A stretch of DNA of 64,000 nucleotides from Pseudomonas sp. 21 (GCF_000955805.1 NZ_JYOA01000005.1:322635-386634); one strand, 5' to 3'. Positions 9,661-18,210 are shown, counted from the stretch's first letter. The notes: a model not told the origin generated them from the sequence alone. A program made the numbers and translations.

Positions 9661-10158
9661 TCAGCCGCGGCACTCGCAGCCGCTGCGGGCAGGAGGAAGG
9701 TCGCTGGCCGGGGCGAAGTCACTGAACTCGCGCACCGCCTTGCGGATCGGCTGCTCGTCTTCGCTGTGGTAGAGCACCATACTGCTGGTCACCTCGCGCA
9801 ACTGCGCCAGGGAAATCGGCTTGTCCAGCACATCCAGCAACGGCACGCGGTTGGCCCAGGCCCACTGCATCAGGCCGCGCCGTTCCTCCGCACTGTAATT
9901 GCCCACCAGCAGGAACTGGCGGAAGGTGTTGCTCTGGCTCAGCGCCTTGAGGCTGAGCAGCTCGCTCTGGCCCGGGCGGAAGTCGTCGTGGATGAACAGG
10001 CTGTAGCGCTGCCGGCCAGAAAGCGCCTTGCGCACTTCGTCCAGGTTCAGGCACAGGCTCAGGTGGTAGAACTCCAGGCGATTGAGCAGCACGCTGTAGT
10101 TCAACAGCCGGCCGGGATGCGAGCACAGCACCATGGCCCGACGGGAAATGGTCGCCAT
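9661..10158 (-). CDS. Pseudo-receiver-like protein, function unknown
   Basis: This 165-residue cytoplasmic protein has alternating beta/alpha segments reminiscent of a response-regulator receiver: MVLCSHPGRLLNYSVLL, YSLFIHDDFRPGQ, RQFLLVGNYSAEERRGLMQWAWANRVPLLDVLDKPISLAQL. A Lys-Pro pair (DKP) sits near where receivers carry their conserved lysine. An acidic pair (HDD) lies mid-domain, but the canonical N-terminal DD cluster is missing, so phosphorylation is doubtful. It is convergent with the FlhB-like gene and lies downstream of the chemotaxis block. The Shine-Dalgarno GAGG lies inside a hairpin arm (10165-10190). I cannot name a function. Confidence 0.75.
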   Translation of the reverse strand: MATISRRAMVLCSHPGRLLNYSVLLNRLEFYHLSLCLNLDEVRKALSGRQRYSLFIHDDFRPGQSELLSLKALSQSNTFRQFLLVGNYSAEERRGLMQWAWANRVPLLDVLDKPISLAQLREVTSSMVLYHSEDEQPIRKAVREFSDFAPASDLPPARSGCECRG

Positions 10159-10164
10159 ATCGAT

Positions 10165-10190
10165 GGCCTCGAAAAAATTTTGACGAGGCC
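10165..10190 (-). promoter_or_regulatory. Hairpin covering the ribosome binding site of the 9661-10158 gene
   Basis: GGCCTCG and CGAGGCC form a perfect 7-base-pair stem around a 12-base A/T-rich loop. On the minus strand the 3' arm contains GAGG, eight bases before the ATG at 10158. Folding of the mRNA would hide the ribosome binding site. Confidence 0.45.
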
Positions 10191-10301
10191 AATTTAGCGA
10201 CGATATGCCGCCTTTCTTATCAGACGAGTCCTAATTGCATGTAGTGAAATTCTTACAAGCTAGAAATCCCGACAGGCGGCAGGGCGCGAAAAGGGCGACG
10301 A

Positions 10302-10319
10302 CGCGGGCTCAGTCCCGCG
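10302..10319 (-). terminator. Possible terminator after the chemotaxis operon
   Basis: CGCGGG/CCCGCG make a 6-base stem with a 6-base loop overlapping the last codons of the DUF2802 gene. On the minus strand it is followed, about ten bases later, by CCCTTTT. The T run is short and displaced, so it is a weak intrinsic terminator at best. Confidence 0.35.
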
Positions 10320-10716
10320 CCTTGCCCTGATGCAGGCGGGCGACCAGCTCGGCTTCAGCCTGGGACAGGCCGCAACTCTGGGTCAGGTCTTCGGGGCTTG
10401 CGCCCATGCCGACCAGGCGTGCGGCCTGGCTGAAGGAAAGGCTGGTGGGGTCGCGCTGCTCGATGCGCACCAGGCGCTCGGGCAGCGGCGCAACCTGTTT
10501 GTTCAGCTCGCGCAGCTCCTCGCCCATGCGGATATTGATCTGCTGGTACGACTCGATGCGCTTGCCCTGCTCCTTCAGCCGCTGCTCGAACACCGCCAGC
10601 TGCTTGGCCAGCTGCACCGCCTGGGCTTCCTGGGCACGCTGCCGGCCAGACAGCCAGACACAGGCCATCGCAAGGCCCGCGCAGGCGATACCGAGCACCA
10701 CCAGAGCGATCAGCAC
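10309..10716 (-). CDS. DUF2802 membrane-anchored coiled-coil protein
   Basis: The 135-residue protein has one N-terminal membrane helix (residues ~2-23). A coiled-coil follows (residues ~28-85, rich in Q/E/R, e.g. VFEQRLKEQGKRIESYQQINIRMGEELRELN broken across heptads). A short C-terminal helical region ends it (SFSQAARLVGMGASPEDLTQSCGLSQAEAELVARL) that looks like a winged-helix-type dimer segment. This matches the DUF2802 family found next to cheW in Pseudomonas. The GTG start lies one base after the cheW stop, so it is the last gene of the che operon. Function is unknown; its place suggests a link to the chemosensory array. Confidence 0.8.
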   Translation of the reverse strand: MLIALVVLGIACAGLAMACVWLSGRQRAQEAQAVQLAKQLAVFEQRLKEQGKRIESYQQINIRMGEELRELNKQVAPLPERLVRIEQRDPTSLSFSQAARLVGMGASPEDLTQSCGLSQAEAELVARLHQGKARD

Positions 10717-10717
10717 C

Positions 10718-11197
10718 TCAGATGCTCTCCAGCTCCGACCACTCTTCCTCGGTCATCATCTTGTCCAGCTCGACCAGGATCAGCAGTTCGCCGTTCTTGT
10801 TGCAGACGCCCTGGATGAACTTGGCCGATTCCTCGTTACCGACGTTCGGCGCGGTCTCGATCTCGGACTGGCGCAGGTAGACGACCTCGGCGACGCTGTC
10901 GACCAGGATGCCCACCACCTGCTTGTCGGCTTCGATGATCACGATGCGGGTGTTGTCCGAGACCGGCGCCGGGTCCAGGCCGAAGCGCTGGCGGGTGTCG
11001 ATCACGGTCACCACGTTGCCGCGCAGGTTGATGATCCCCAGCACGTAGCTCGGGGCACCGGGGACCGGCGCGATCTCGGTGTAGCGCAGCACTTCCTGGA
11101 CCTGCATCACGTTGATGCCGTAGGTCTCGTTGTCCAGGCGGAAGGTGACCCACTGCAGAATCGGATCTTCGGCACCTTGCGCTGACGTTTTCTTCAT
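10718..11197 (-). CDS. cheW: Chemotaxis coupling protein CheW
   Basis: CheW couples chemoreceptors to the CheA kinase in the core signalling array. The 159-residue protein is a single CheW domain with typical segments (WVTFRLDNETYGINVMQVQEV, PSYVLGIINLRGNVVTVIDTRQRFGL, VGILVDSVAEVVYL). It has a strong ribosome binding site (GAGGCGAGGGG). It follows parP in the order parC-parP-cheW also seen in other polar-flagellated gamma-proteobacteria. Confidence 0.95.
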   Translation of the reverse strand: MKKTSAQGAEDPILQWVTFRLDNETYGINVMQVQEVLRYTEIAPVPGAPSYVLGIINLRGNVVTVIDTRQRFGLDPAPVSDNTRIVIIEADKQVVGILVDSVAEVVYLRQSEIETAPNVGNEESAKFIQGVCNKNGELLILVELDKMMTEEEWSELESI

Positions 11198-11276
11198 ATC
11201 CCCTCGCCTCTTCTGGTTCCACGCCGCCTGCGGCGTGGAGGTTGTCTTTCAAATCCGGTTGCGCGCAGCCTCGGGG

Positions 11277-12215
11277 CTACAGGCGCTTGGCGGCGCCGCT
11301 GGCGATCAGTTCGGCCAGGGCCGAGACGTCGAGCAGCGCGCACATCTGGTCGATCACCGTGCCGGCCAGCCACGGGCGTTGCTGGCGCTGGCTGCGCCAC
11401 TTCACCTCGGACGGGTCCAGGCGCACGGAGCGGCTGACCTGATGCACGGCCAGCCCCCACTCGTAGCCCTGCACGGAAATCACGTACTGCAGCCCCTCGC
11501 GGTAGTCGTCGCGGTAACGCTCGGGCATCACCCAGCGCGCGGTATCGAGCACCTTCAGGTTGCCGTTCTGGCCCGGCAGGATGCCGAGGAACCAGTCGGG
11601 CTGGCCGAACAGCGGGGTCAGGTCGTGCCCCGCCAGTGGATAAATGGAGCCCAGGCAGACCAGCGGCACTGCCAGGGTCAGCCCGGCGACGTCGAACAGC
11701 AGGCACTCGAAGGGCTCGGCGGCCCACACCGGGCGGCCGTCGTCGAGCAGCTTCAGCGGCGCGGCGGGCATCTCGGCGCTGCCGGGCTGGTGCAGGTCGA
11801 TGACCTGGCCCAGTTGTGCCGACGGTTCGTCGGCAACAGGCGCTTCAATGACCGGGACCACTGTCTCGGGCACGCGCAGTTCTGCCACCGGAGTCTGGGC
11901 AACCGGCACGCGGGCGGTGACGTTCAGGCGCGCATCACGGACCTGCTCTTCGAGCACGGCCGCTTCGAATTCGTCGAGGCTGACGCTGGCTTCCGGCGCC
12001 TGTACGACGGCAGCCTGAGGCTCGGCGACCAAGGGCGCGACCGGCTCGCTGACCACCAGCGCCACCGGGGCGACCGGAGCAGGAGCAACAGCAGGAGCAA
12101 CAGGCTGCGCCACCGGTTCCGGGGCGAAGTCTTCGAAAGTGGCCTCCTGCAGCAGCGCGTCCAGGTAGGACTGCAGCGCAAGCTGGGGGCGAGTGGCGGT
12201 AGCGGAACGACTCAT
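11277..12215 (-). CDS. parP: CheW-domain array-integrity protein ParP
   Basis: The 312-residue protein has an N-terminal region (1-170) rich in Ala/Pro/Val, probably disordered. A C-terminal CheW-like domain follows (residues ~175-312, CLLFDVAGLTLAVPLVCLGSIYP, YEWGLAVHQVSRSVRL, WLAGTVIDQMCALLDVSALAELI). This architecture and its place next to a ParA-like ATPase and cheW match ParP. In Vibrio, ParP ties CheA and receptors to ParC so that arrays stay at the cell pole. The ParP assignment is by architecture and synteny, not direct sequence proof. Confidence 0.8.
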   Translation of the reverse strand: MSRSATATRPQLALQSYLDALLQEATFEDFAPEPVAQPVAPAVAPAPVAPVALVVSEPVAPLVAEPQAAVVQAPEASVSLDEFEAAVLEEQVRDARLNVTARVPVAQTPVAELRVPETVVPVIEAPVADEPSAQLGQVIDLHQPGSAEMPAAPLKLLDDGRPVWAAEPFECLLFDVAGLTLAVPLVCLGSIYPLAGHDLTPLFGQPDWFLGILPGQNGNLKVLDTARWVMPERYRDDYREGLQYVISVQGYEWGLAVHQVSRSVRLDPSEVKWRSQRQQRPWLAGTVIDQMCALLDVSALAELIASGAAKRL

Positions 12216-12327
12216 GATGGATAACCGCGCAAGGTGACTTTCCAGACTATCGGCAGCGGGCGCGCCGCTCTTGAGCGCATCCGTCGGATTCTTTTGTTCG
12301 GGCCCGCCGGCCTCGGCAACGACATGT

Positions 12328-13116
12328 TCAGGCTACCTGGCTCGCCGGCACGTGGGCCAGCAGATGCTTGAGCAACGCGCGGTAGGCGATCACGCCACGG
12401 CTGTTGCCGTCATTGCGCGAGGGCACCGTACCCAGGCGGCTGGCGTCGCGCAGCTTGGTGTCTACCGGGATGAACGCCTGCCAGAGAGTCTCCGGGTAGG
12501 TATCGCGCAGCACCCGCAGGGTGCCCAGGGATGCCTGGGTACGGCGATCGAACAGGGTCGGCACGATGGTGAACGGCAGCGCCTGCTTGCGCGAGCGGTT
12601 GACCATCTTCAGCGTGTTGACCATGCGCTCCAGGCCCTTGAGGGCGAGGAACTCGGTCTGCACCGGGATCACCAGGTGCTGGCTGGCCGCCATCGCATTG
12701 ACCATCAGCACACCCAGCAGCGGCGGGCTATCGATGATCGCGTAGTCGAATTCGTTCCACAGCTGCGCCAGGCTCTTGGCGATCACCAGGCCCAGGCCGT
12801 TCTGCCCGGGCGACTGGCGCTCCAGGGTGGCCAGCGCAGTGCTCGACGGCAGCAGGCGGATGTTCTCGTGGCTGGTGGGCAGCAACAGCGACTCCGGCAA
12901 CCCCTCGGGCACGTTGCCCTGGTGCAGGAACAGGTCGAACACGCTGTGTTCCAGGGTGTCCGGGTCGTGGCCGAAATAGCTGGTCATCGAGCCATGGGGG
13001 TCCAGGTCGACGATCAGCACGCGCTTGCCGGCATCCGCCAGCAGGCCCGCCAAGGCGATGGAGGAAGTGGTCTTGCCGACGCCACCTTTCTGGTTGGCTA
13101 CCGCCCAGACTTTCAT
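12328..13116 (-). CDS. parC: ParA-family ATPase ParC (chemotaxis array positioning)
   Basis: This 262-residue ParA/MinD-type ATPase has a deviant Walker A KGGVGKTTSS (residues ~10-19), with switch I/II motifs DLDPHGSMTSYFG and IIDSPPLLGVLMVNAM. I chose the ATG at 13116 (MKVWAVANQKGG) because it places the P-loop at the usual distance. In Vibrio and Pseudomonas, ParA-like proteins encoded in the main che cluster set polar placement and segregation of chemoreceptor arrays. It lies between motD and parP. It is distinct from FleN at 20362-21189. Confidence 0.88.
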   Translation of the reverse strand: MKVWAVANQKGGVGKTTSSIALAGLLADAGKRVLIVDLDPHGSMTSYFGHDPDTLEHSVFDLFLHQGNVPEGLPESLLLPTSHENIRLLPSSTALATLERQSPGQNGLGLVIAKSLAQLWNEFDYAIIDSPPLLGVLMVNAMAASQHLVIPVQTEFLALKGLERMVNTLKMVNRSRKQALPFTIVPTLFDRRTQASLGTLRVLRDTYPETLWQAFIPVDTKLRDASRLGTVPSRNDGNSRGVIAYRALLKHLLAHVPASQVA

Positions 13117-13168
13117 AGTGCGCGCTCCCCGGTGGCACAGCATCGGCTCAGGATCGTAGTCATGGTTC

Positions 13169-14053
13169 TCATTGCCCTGTGGCCGATGACGAAGAATTGA
13201 CGGCGCCACTGTCGGGCGCCTCGCTGGCAAGCACTGGTGCAGATTGCGTGCCAGCATGTCGCAACGCCGGGTCCGGCTGCGCCTTGCCACTGCCCACCCC
13301 GCTGATGCTGCGGCGCACCTCGAGGTTGCGGGAGATCACCAGCACTACCCGGCGATTGCGTGCGCGGCCATCCGCCGTGGCATTGTCCGCCACTGGCTGG
13401 AATTCGCCATAGCCCACCGCCGCCAGCCGACCGGCGTCGAGGCCGTCCTGGGCGAGCATACGGACGATGCTGGCGGCGCGGGCCGCGGACAGTTCCCAGT
13501 TGGTCGGGTACTGCGAATTATGGATCGGAACGTTGTCGGTGAAGCCTTCGACGTGCACTGGGTTGCGGTAAGGCGCCAGAATCCTGGCGACCTTCTCGAT
13601 GATCTCGAAGGCGGCGTCATTGGGGATGGCATCGCCGCTGGGGAACAGCAGGCTGGAATTGAGGGTGATCTCGATCCAGAACTCGTTGCCGCGCACCGAC
13701 AGCTGGTCGGTGGAGATCAGGTCGCCGAAGGCCTGGCGCACGCTGTCGGTGATCTGCTGCAGGGTATCGGGGTTGCCCTGGGCCTGGCCGTCGTCCTGCG
13801 GCTCGTTGAGCGACTGGTCCGGCTGCTGGGTGCGCGGGCGCTCCTCGCCGACGGGAATCGGGCGGATCGAACGGTCCGGCTGGTTGAACACGCCGGTCAG
13901 GGTTTCCGAGAGGATCTTGTACTTGCCCTCGTTGATCGAAGAGATCGAGTACATCACCACGAAGAAGGCGAACAGCAGGGTGATGAAGTCCGCGTAGGAC
14001 ACCAGCCAGCGTTCGTGATTCTCGTGTTCCTCATGGCGTCTGCGGCGAGGCAT
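13169..14053 (-). CDS. motD: Flagellar stator protein MotD (MotB-type)
   Basis: MotD is the peptidoglycan-anchoring stator subunit that pairs with MotC, the second stator set of Pseudomonas. Of 294 residues, ~14-42 form a membrane helix with the conserved proton-channel Asp (WLVSYADFITLLFAFFVVMYS). An OmpA-like domain follows (residues ~120-245, VEGFTDNVPIHNSQYPTNWELSAARAASIVRML and RARNRRVVLVI). The ATG at 14053 is favoured over 14059 by the spacing of GAGGGG. It directly follows motC. Confidence 0.95.
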   Translation of the reverse strand: MPRRRRHEEHENHERWLVSYADFITLLFAFFVVMYSISSINEGKYKILSETLTGVFNQPDRSIRPIPVGEERPRTQQPDQSLNEPQDDGQAQGNPDTLQQITDSVRQAFGDLISTDQLSVRGNEFWIEITLNSSLLFPSGDAIPNDAAFEIIEKVARILAPYRNPVHVEGFTDNVPIHNSQYPTNWELSAARAASIVRMLAQDGLDAGRLAAVGYGEFQPVADNATADGRARNRRVVLVISRNLEVRRSISGVGSGKAQPDPALRHAGTQSAPVLASEAPDSGAVNSSSSATGQ

Positions 14054-14069
14054 GCGCATCCCCTCCCCC

Positions 14070-14810
14070 TCAGCCGACGAAGCCTTGCAGCTTCAGCTCG
14101 ATGGAGCGCGGGTTCTCGCCTTCGGCGATGGACAGCAGGCCCTCCATCAACATTTCGCGGTAACACGACTGGCGCAGCACGATGCTCTTGAGCTTGTTGC
14201 CGATCGGCAGCAGCAGGAGGTTGGCCAGGCCGACACCGTAGATGGTGGCAACGAAGGCCACGGCAATACCGTTGCCCAGCTGGCTGGGGTCGGCGAGGTT
14301 GCCCATCACGTGGATCAGCCCCATCACCGCACCAATGATACCGATGGTCGGCGAGTAGCCGCCCATGGCCTCGAATACCTTGGCGGCGGCCAGGTCGCGG
14401 CTTTCCTGGTTGAACAGGTCGACTTCGAGGATGCTGCGGATGGCCTCGGGCTCGGTGCCGTCCACCAGCAGTTGCAGGCCCTTGCGCGCATAGGGGTCGC
14501 GCTCGGCGTCGGCGACGGTTTCCAGGCCCAGCAGGCCTTCCTTGCGCGCCGTCATGCTCCAGCCGACCACATGGTTGATGCCGCCGACCAGGTCCACCTT
14601 CGGCGGCAGGACCATCCAGCGCAGCATGGTCAAGGCGCGCTTGAGCACTGCGACCGGGGTCTGCAGCAGCGCAGCGGCCAGGGTGCCGCCGACCACGATC
14701 AGCGCCGCCGGGCCGTTGGCCAGGGCACCGACGTGCCCGCCCTCGAGGAAGTTGCCACCGATGATGGCAACCAGCGCAAGGATCAGGCCGACCAGGCTGA
14801 GGACATCCAT
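14070..14810 (-). CDS. motC: Flagellar stator protein MotC (MotA-type)
   Basis: MotC is the ion-channel stator subunit. The 246-residue protein has four membrane segments (residues ~5-25, ~32-50, ~147-170, ~180-200). A large cytoplasmic loop contacts FliG, and conserved PTIGIIGAVMGLIHVM lies in helix 3. It overlaps the cheB stop (ATGA) and precedes motD. In P. aeruginosa MotCD supports swarming and MotAB is encoded elsewhere; none is seen in this window. Confidence 0.96.
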   Translation of the reverse strand: MDVLSLVGLILALVAIIGGNFLEGGHVGALANGPAALIVVGGTLAAALLQTPVAVLKRALTMLRWMVLPPKVDLVGGINHVVGWSMTARKEGLLGLETVADAERDPYARKGLQLLVDGTEPEAIRSILEVDLFNQESRDLAAAKVFEAMGGYSPTIGIIGAVMGLIHVMGNLADPSQLGNGIAVAFVATIYGVGLANLLLLPIGNKLKSIVLRQSCYREMLMEGLLSIAEGENPRSIELKLQGFVG

Positions 14811-15928
14811 CAGCCGCAGGCCTCGGTCAGGTGGCGGCCGATGTCGTCCAGGCTGTACACCGCGTCGGCCAGGCCCGCCTTGGCGATCGCCATGGGCATG
14901 CCGTAGATCACGCAGCTGGCTTCATCCTGCGCCCAGACATGGGCACCGCCCTGCTTGAGCATGCGCGCGCCCTCGCGGCCGTCGGCGCCCATGCCGGTGA
15001 GGACCACCGCCAGGACCTTGTCGCCATAGGCCTTGGACGCGGAGCCGAAGGTCACGTCGACGCAAGGCTTGTAGTTCAGGCGCTCGTCGCCGGGGAGGAT
15101 GCGGATCGCGCCACGGGCGTCGACCATCATCTGCTTGCCGCCGGGAGCCAGCAACGCCACGCCGGGACGCAGGATGTCGCCATCCTCGGCTTCCTTGACG
15201 GTGATCTTGCACAGCTTGTCCAGGCGCTCGGCGAAGGCCTTGGTGAAGGCCGCCGGCATGTGCTGGATCAGCACCAGCGGCGCGGGGAAGTTGGCAGGCA
15301 GCTGGGTCAGGACCCGCTGCAGCGCCACCGGCCCACCGGTGGACGTACCGATGGCTACCAGCCGGTAGGGCTTACGCTTTGGGGCGGCGGAAGTCGCCGG
15401 AGCCGGAGCAGCCGGCGCGTGGCTGCCGCCCGACGAAGCGGGAGCGGCCGGGCGCGCAGTGCCGGCAGCGGGAGTCGACGCCGCCGCGGCCGGGCTCGAC
15501 GAGTACGAAGAGTACGCGGCAAAACGGCGGTTGCTCTTGGCGATGGTGTGGACCTTCTCGCACAGCAACTGGCGGACCTTGTCCGGGTTGCGCGAGATGT
15601 CCTCGAAATTCTTCGGCAGATAATCGACGGCGCCGGCGTCCAGCGCGTCCAGGGTCACCCGCGCGCCCTCGTGGGTCAGCGAGGAGAACATCAGGACCGG
15701 CGTCGGACAGCGCTGCATGATGGTCCGCACGGCGGTGATGCCGTCCATCAGCGGCATCTCGTAGTCCATGGTGATCACGTCGGGCTTGAGCGCCAGCGCC
15801 TGATCGATCGCCTCGCGGCCGTTGGTCGCCGTGCCGACCACCTGGATCTGCGGGTCAGCCGAAAGAATCTCCGAGACGCGGCGGCGGAAGAACCCCGAAT
15901 CGTCCACCACCAGGACTTTGACAGCCAT
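14810..15928 (-). CDS. cheB: Chemotaxis methylesterase CheB
   Basis: CheB removes methyl groups from, or deamidates, chemoreceptors when phosphorylated by CheA. Of 372 residues, ~1-125 form the receiver (VLVVDDSG; phospho-acceptor Asp55 in [13 protein letters not shown]). A long Ala/Pro/Ser linker follows (residues ~140-185), then the CheB methylesterase with nucleophile Ser in AIGTSTGGP and catalytic [18 protein letters not shown] and GMGADGREG. The ATG at 15928 has AGGAG five bases upstream; the in-frame GTG at 15934 would sit on that site. Confidence 0.96.
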   Translation of the reverse strand: MAVKVLVVDDSGFFRRRVSEILSADPQIQVVGTATNGREAIDQALALKPDVITMDYEMPLMDGITAVRTIMQRCPTPVLMFSSLTHEGARVTLDALDAGAVDYLPKNFEDISRNPDKVRQLLCEKVHTIAKSNRRFAAYSSYSSSPAAAASTPAAGTARPAAPASSGGSHAPAAPAPATSAAPKRKPYRLVAIGTSTGGPVALQRVLTQLPANFPAPLVLIQHMPAAFTKAFAERLDKLCKITVKEAEDGDILRPGVALLAPGGKQMMVDARGAIRILPGDERLNYKPCVDVTFGSASKAYGDKVLAVVLTGMGADGREGARMLKQGGAHVWAQDEASCVIYGMPMAIAKAGLADAVYSLDDIGRHLTEACG

Positions 15929-15990
15929 AGACACTCCTGAAAAAAACTTCTTCCATCACGGGCGCGGACCTCGCGGCCCGCGCACGGCGG

Positions 15991-18210
15991 TCAGATACGA
16001 CGGGCGTAGCGCTTGAGCATGCTTGGCACGTCGAGGATCAGCGCGATGCGCCCGTCCCCGGTAATAGTCGCCCCCGCCATGCCCGGCGTGCCCTGCAGCA
16101 TCTTGCCCAGCGGCTTGATCACCACCTCTTCCTGGCCCACCAGCTGGTCGACCACGAAGCCAATGCGCTGGGTGCCCACGGAGAGGATCACCACGTGGCC
16201 CTCGCCCGGCTCGTCATGCTGCGCGCCCGGCACCAGCCAGCGCTTGAGGTAGAACAACGGCAGCGCCTTGTCGCGGACGATCACCACTTCCTGGCCGTCG
16301 ACCACGTTGGTGTTCGACAGGTCGAGGTGGAAGATCTCGTTGACGTTGACCAGCGGGAAGGCGAAGGCCTGGTTGCCCAGCATCACCATCAGGGTCGGCA
16401 TGATCGCCAGGGTCAGCGGGACCTTGATGACGATCTTCGAGCCCTGGCCCTTGGTCGAGTAGATGTTGATGATGCCGTTGAGCTGGGAAATCTTGGTCTT
16501 CACCACGTCCATGCCGACACCGCGGCCGGAGACGTCGGAAATCTCGGTCTTGGTCGAGAAGCCCGGGGCGAAGATCAGGTTGTAGCAGTCAGACTCGGAC
16601 AGGCGATCGGCCGCGTCCTTGTCCAGCAGCCCCTTCTCCACGGCCTTGGCGCGCAGCACGTCCGGATCCATGCCCTTGCCGTCGTCGGAGATCGACAGCA
16701 GGATGTGGTCGCCTTCCTGCTCGGCGGACAGCACCACCTTGCCTGAACGCGACTTGCCAGCGGCTTCGCGCTCGTCCGGGCCTTCGATGCCGTGGTCCAC
16801 CGCGTTGCGCACCAGGTGCACCAGCGGGTCGGCCAGCGCCTCGACCAGGTTCTTGTCCAGGTCGGTCTCTTCGCCGATCAGCTCGAGGTTGATCTCTTTC
16901 TTCAGGTTGCGCGCCAGGTCGCGGACCTGCCGCGGGAAGCGGCCGAAGACCTTCTTGATCGGCTGCATGCGGGTCTTCATGACCGACGACTGCAGGTCGG
17001 CGGTGACCACGTCGAGGTTGGAGACGGCCTTGGCCATCGCCTCGTCGCCGCTGTTCAGGCCCAGGCGCACCAGGCGGTTACGCACCAGCACCAGTTCGCC
17101 GACCATGTTCATGATCTCGTCCAGGCGGGCGGTGTCCACGCGCACGGTGGTTTCCGCTTCGTTGGCCGGCTTTTCTGCAGCGGCAGCGGCGGGCTTGGCC
17201 GGCGCAGGCTTGGCGGCAGCGGCCGGCGCCGGAGCGGCAGCGGGCCTGGGCGCCGGCGCTGCAGCAATCGGCTTGGCGGCCGCGACCGGCTCTTCCTTCG
17301 CGCCCGTGAACTGGCCCTTGCCGTGCAGCTCGTCGAGCAGCTTTTCGAATTCGTCGTCGGTGATATTGTCGTCGCCGCCGGCAGCCGGAGCTTCCTCAGG
17401 CCGGGTCTCGGCAACAGCCTCGACGGGAGCGGGGGTTTCTTCCTTCGCACCGGTGAACTGGCCCTTGCCGTGCAACTGGTCGAGCAGCGCTTCGAACTCG
17501 TCGTCGCTGATCTCGTCGCCAGCACCCGCGGCAGGCGTCTCGGCAACCGGGGCCGGAGCCGCGCTGACGGGCTCCTTGGCAGCGGCGCTGAACTGGCCCT
17601 TGCCATGCAACTGGTCAAGCAGTGCTTCGAATTCGTCGTCGGTGATGTCGTCGCCGCCGCTGCCAACCGGCGCAGCAGGCGCCTCGGCGGCCGGCTCGAG
17701 GGCATCCATCAGCTGTTCGAACTCGGCGTCGGTGATGTCGCCATAAGCGGCCGCAGCGGCCGGGGCCTCTGCCACGACCGGCTCGGCAACAGCCGCAGCG
17801 GGAGCTGGCGCAGGAGCGGCGTTCGGATCCGCCAGGCGCGACAGCGCGGCGAGCAGCTCGGGAGTCGCCGGCGTCGGCTCCTCCGCGTCACGCACCTGCT
17901 GGAACATGACGTTGACGGTATCCAGCGCCTGCAGCATCACGTCCATCAGCTCGGCATCCACGCGGCGTTCGCCCTTGCGCAGCATGTCGAAGACGTTCTC
18001 GGCGATGTGGCAGCACTCCACCAGCGCATTCAGCTGGAGGAAGCCGGCACCACCTTTGACGGTATGGAATCCACGGAAGATTGCGTTGAGCAGGTCCATG
18101 TCATCCGGGCGGCTTTCCAGCTCGACCAGTTGTTCGGACAGTAGCTCGAGAATCTCGCCGGCCTCCACCAGGAAGTCCTGGAGGATTTCGTCATCGGCGT
18201 CGAAGCTCAT
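15991..18210 (-). CDS. cheA: Chemotaxis histidine kinase CheA with internal repeats
   Basis: CheA is the array histidine kinase that phosphorylates CheY and CheB. Of 739 residues, ~1-105 are the P1/Hpt domain, with phospho-His49 in RGFHTVKGGAGFLQL. Residues ~140-345 are an Ala/Pro linker holding repeated acidic-hydrophobic motifs of the form DDEFEALLDQLHGKGQF. Then come the P3 dimer helices (ETTVRVDTARLDEIMNMVGELV), the P4 ATPase with N box HLVRNAVDHGIEGPDER and G boxes DDGKGMD and GRGVGMDVV, and the P5 CheW-like domain. A classical CheY-binding P2 domain is not evident; the repeats stand where it would be. Good Shine-Dalgarno GGGAG. Confidence 0.96.
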   Translation of the reverse strand: MSFDADDEILQDFLVEAGEILELLSEQLVELESRPDDMDLLNAIFRGFHTVKGGAGFLQLNALVECCHIAENVFDMLRKGERRVDAELMDVMLQALDTVNVMFQQVRDAEEPTPATPELLAALSRLADPNAAPAPAPAAAVAEPVVAEAPAAAAAYGDITDAEFEQLMDALEPAAEAPAAPVGSGGDDITDDEFEALLDQLHGKGQFSAAAKEPVSAAPAPVAETPAAGAGDEISDDEFEALLDQLHGKGQFTGAKEETPAPVEAVAETRPEEAPAAGGDDNITDDEFEKLLDELHGKGQFTGAKEEPVAAAKPIAAAPAPRPAAAPAPAAAAKPAPAKPAAAAAEKPANEAETTVRVDTARLDEIMNMVGELVLVRNRLVRLGLNSGDEAMAKAVSNLDVVTADLQSSVMKTRMQPIKKVFGRFPRQVRDLARNLKKEINLELIGEETDLDKNLVEALADPLVHLVRNAVDHGIEGPDEREAAGKSRSGKVVLSAEQEGDHILLSISDDGKGMDPDVLRAKAVEKGLLDKDAADRLSESDCYNLIFAPGFSTKTEISDVSGRGVGMDVVKTKISQLNGIINIYSTKGQGSKIVIKVPLTLAIMPTLMVMLGNQAFAFPLVNVNEIFHLDLSNTNVVDGQEVVIVRDKALPLFYLKRWLVPGAQHDEPGEGHVVILSVGTQRIGFVVDQLVGQEEVVIKPLGKMLQGTPGMAGATITGDGRIALILDVPSMLKRYARRI
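17305..17745 (-). repeat. Repeated DEFEALLDQLHGKGQF motifs within cheA
   Basis: Three near-identical copies (about 17305-17370, 17453-17518 and 17585-17650) and one shorter, more divergent copy (about 17700-17740, DAEFEQLMDALE) are separated by Ala/Pro/Glu spacers. The repeat is visible at protein and DNA level. Confidence 0.85.

Noticed and set aside
17305-17745. Repeat array considered as CRISPR-like or mobile
   Set aside because: The repeats are in frame within cheA and encode a regular peptide motif; spacers are Ala/Pro/Glu codons, not unique protospacers.
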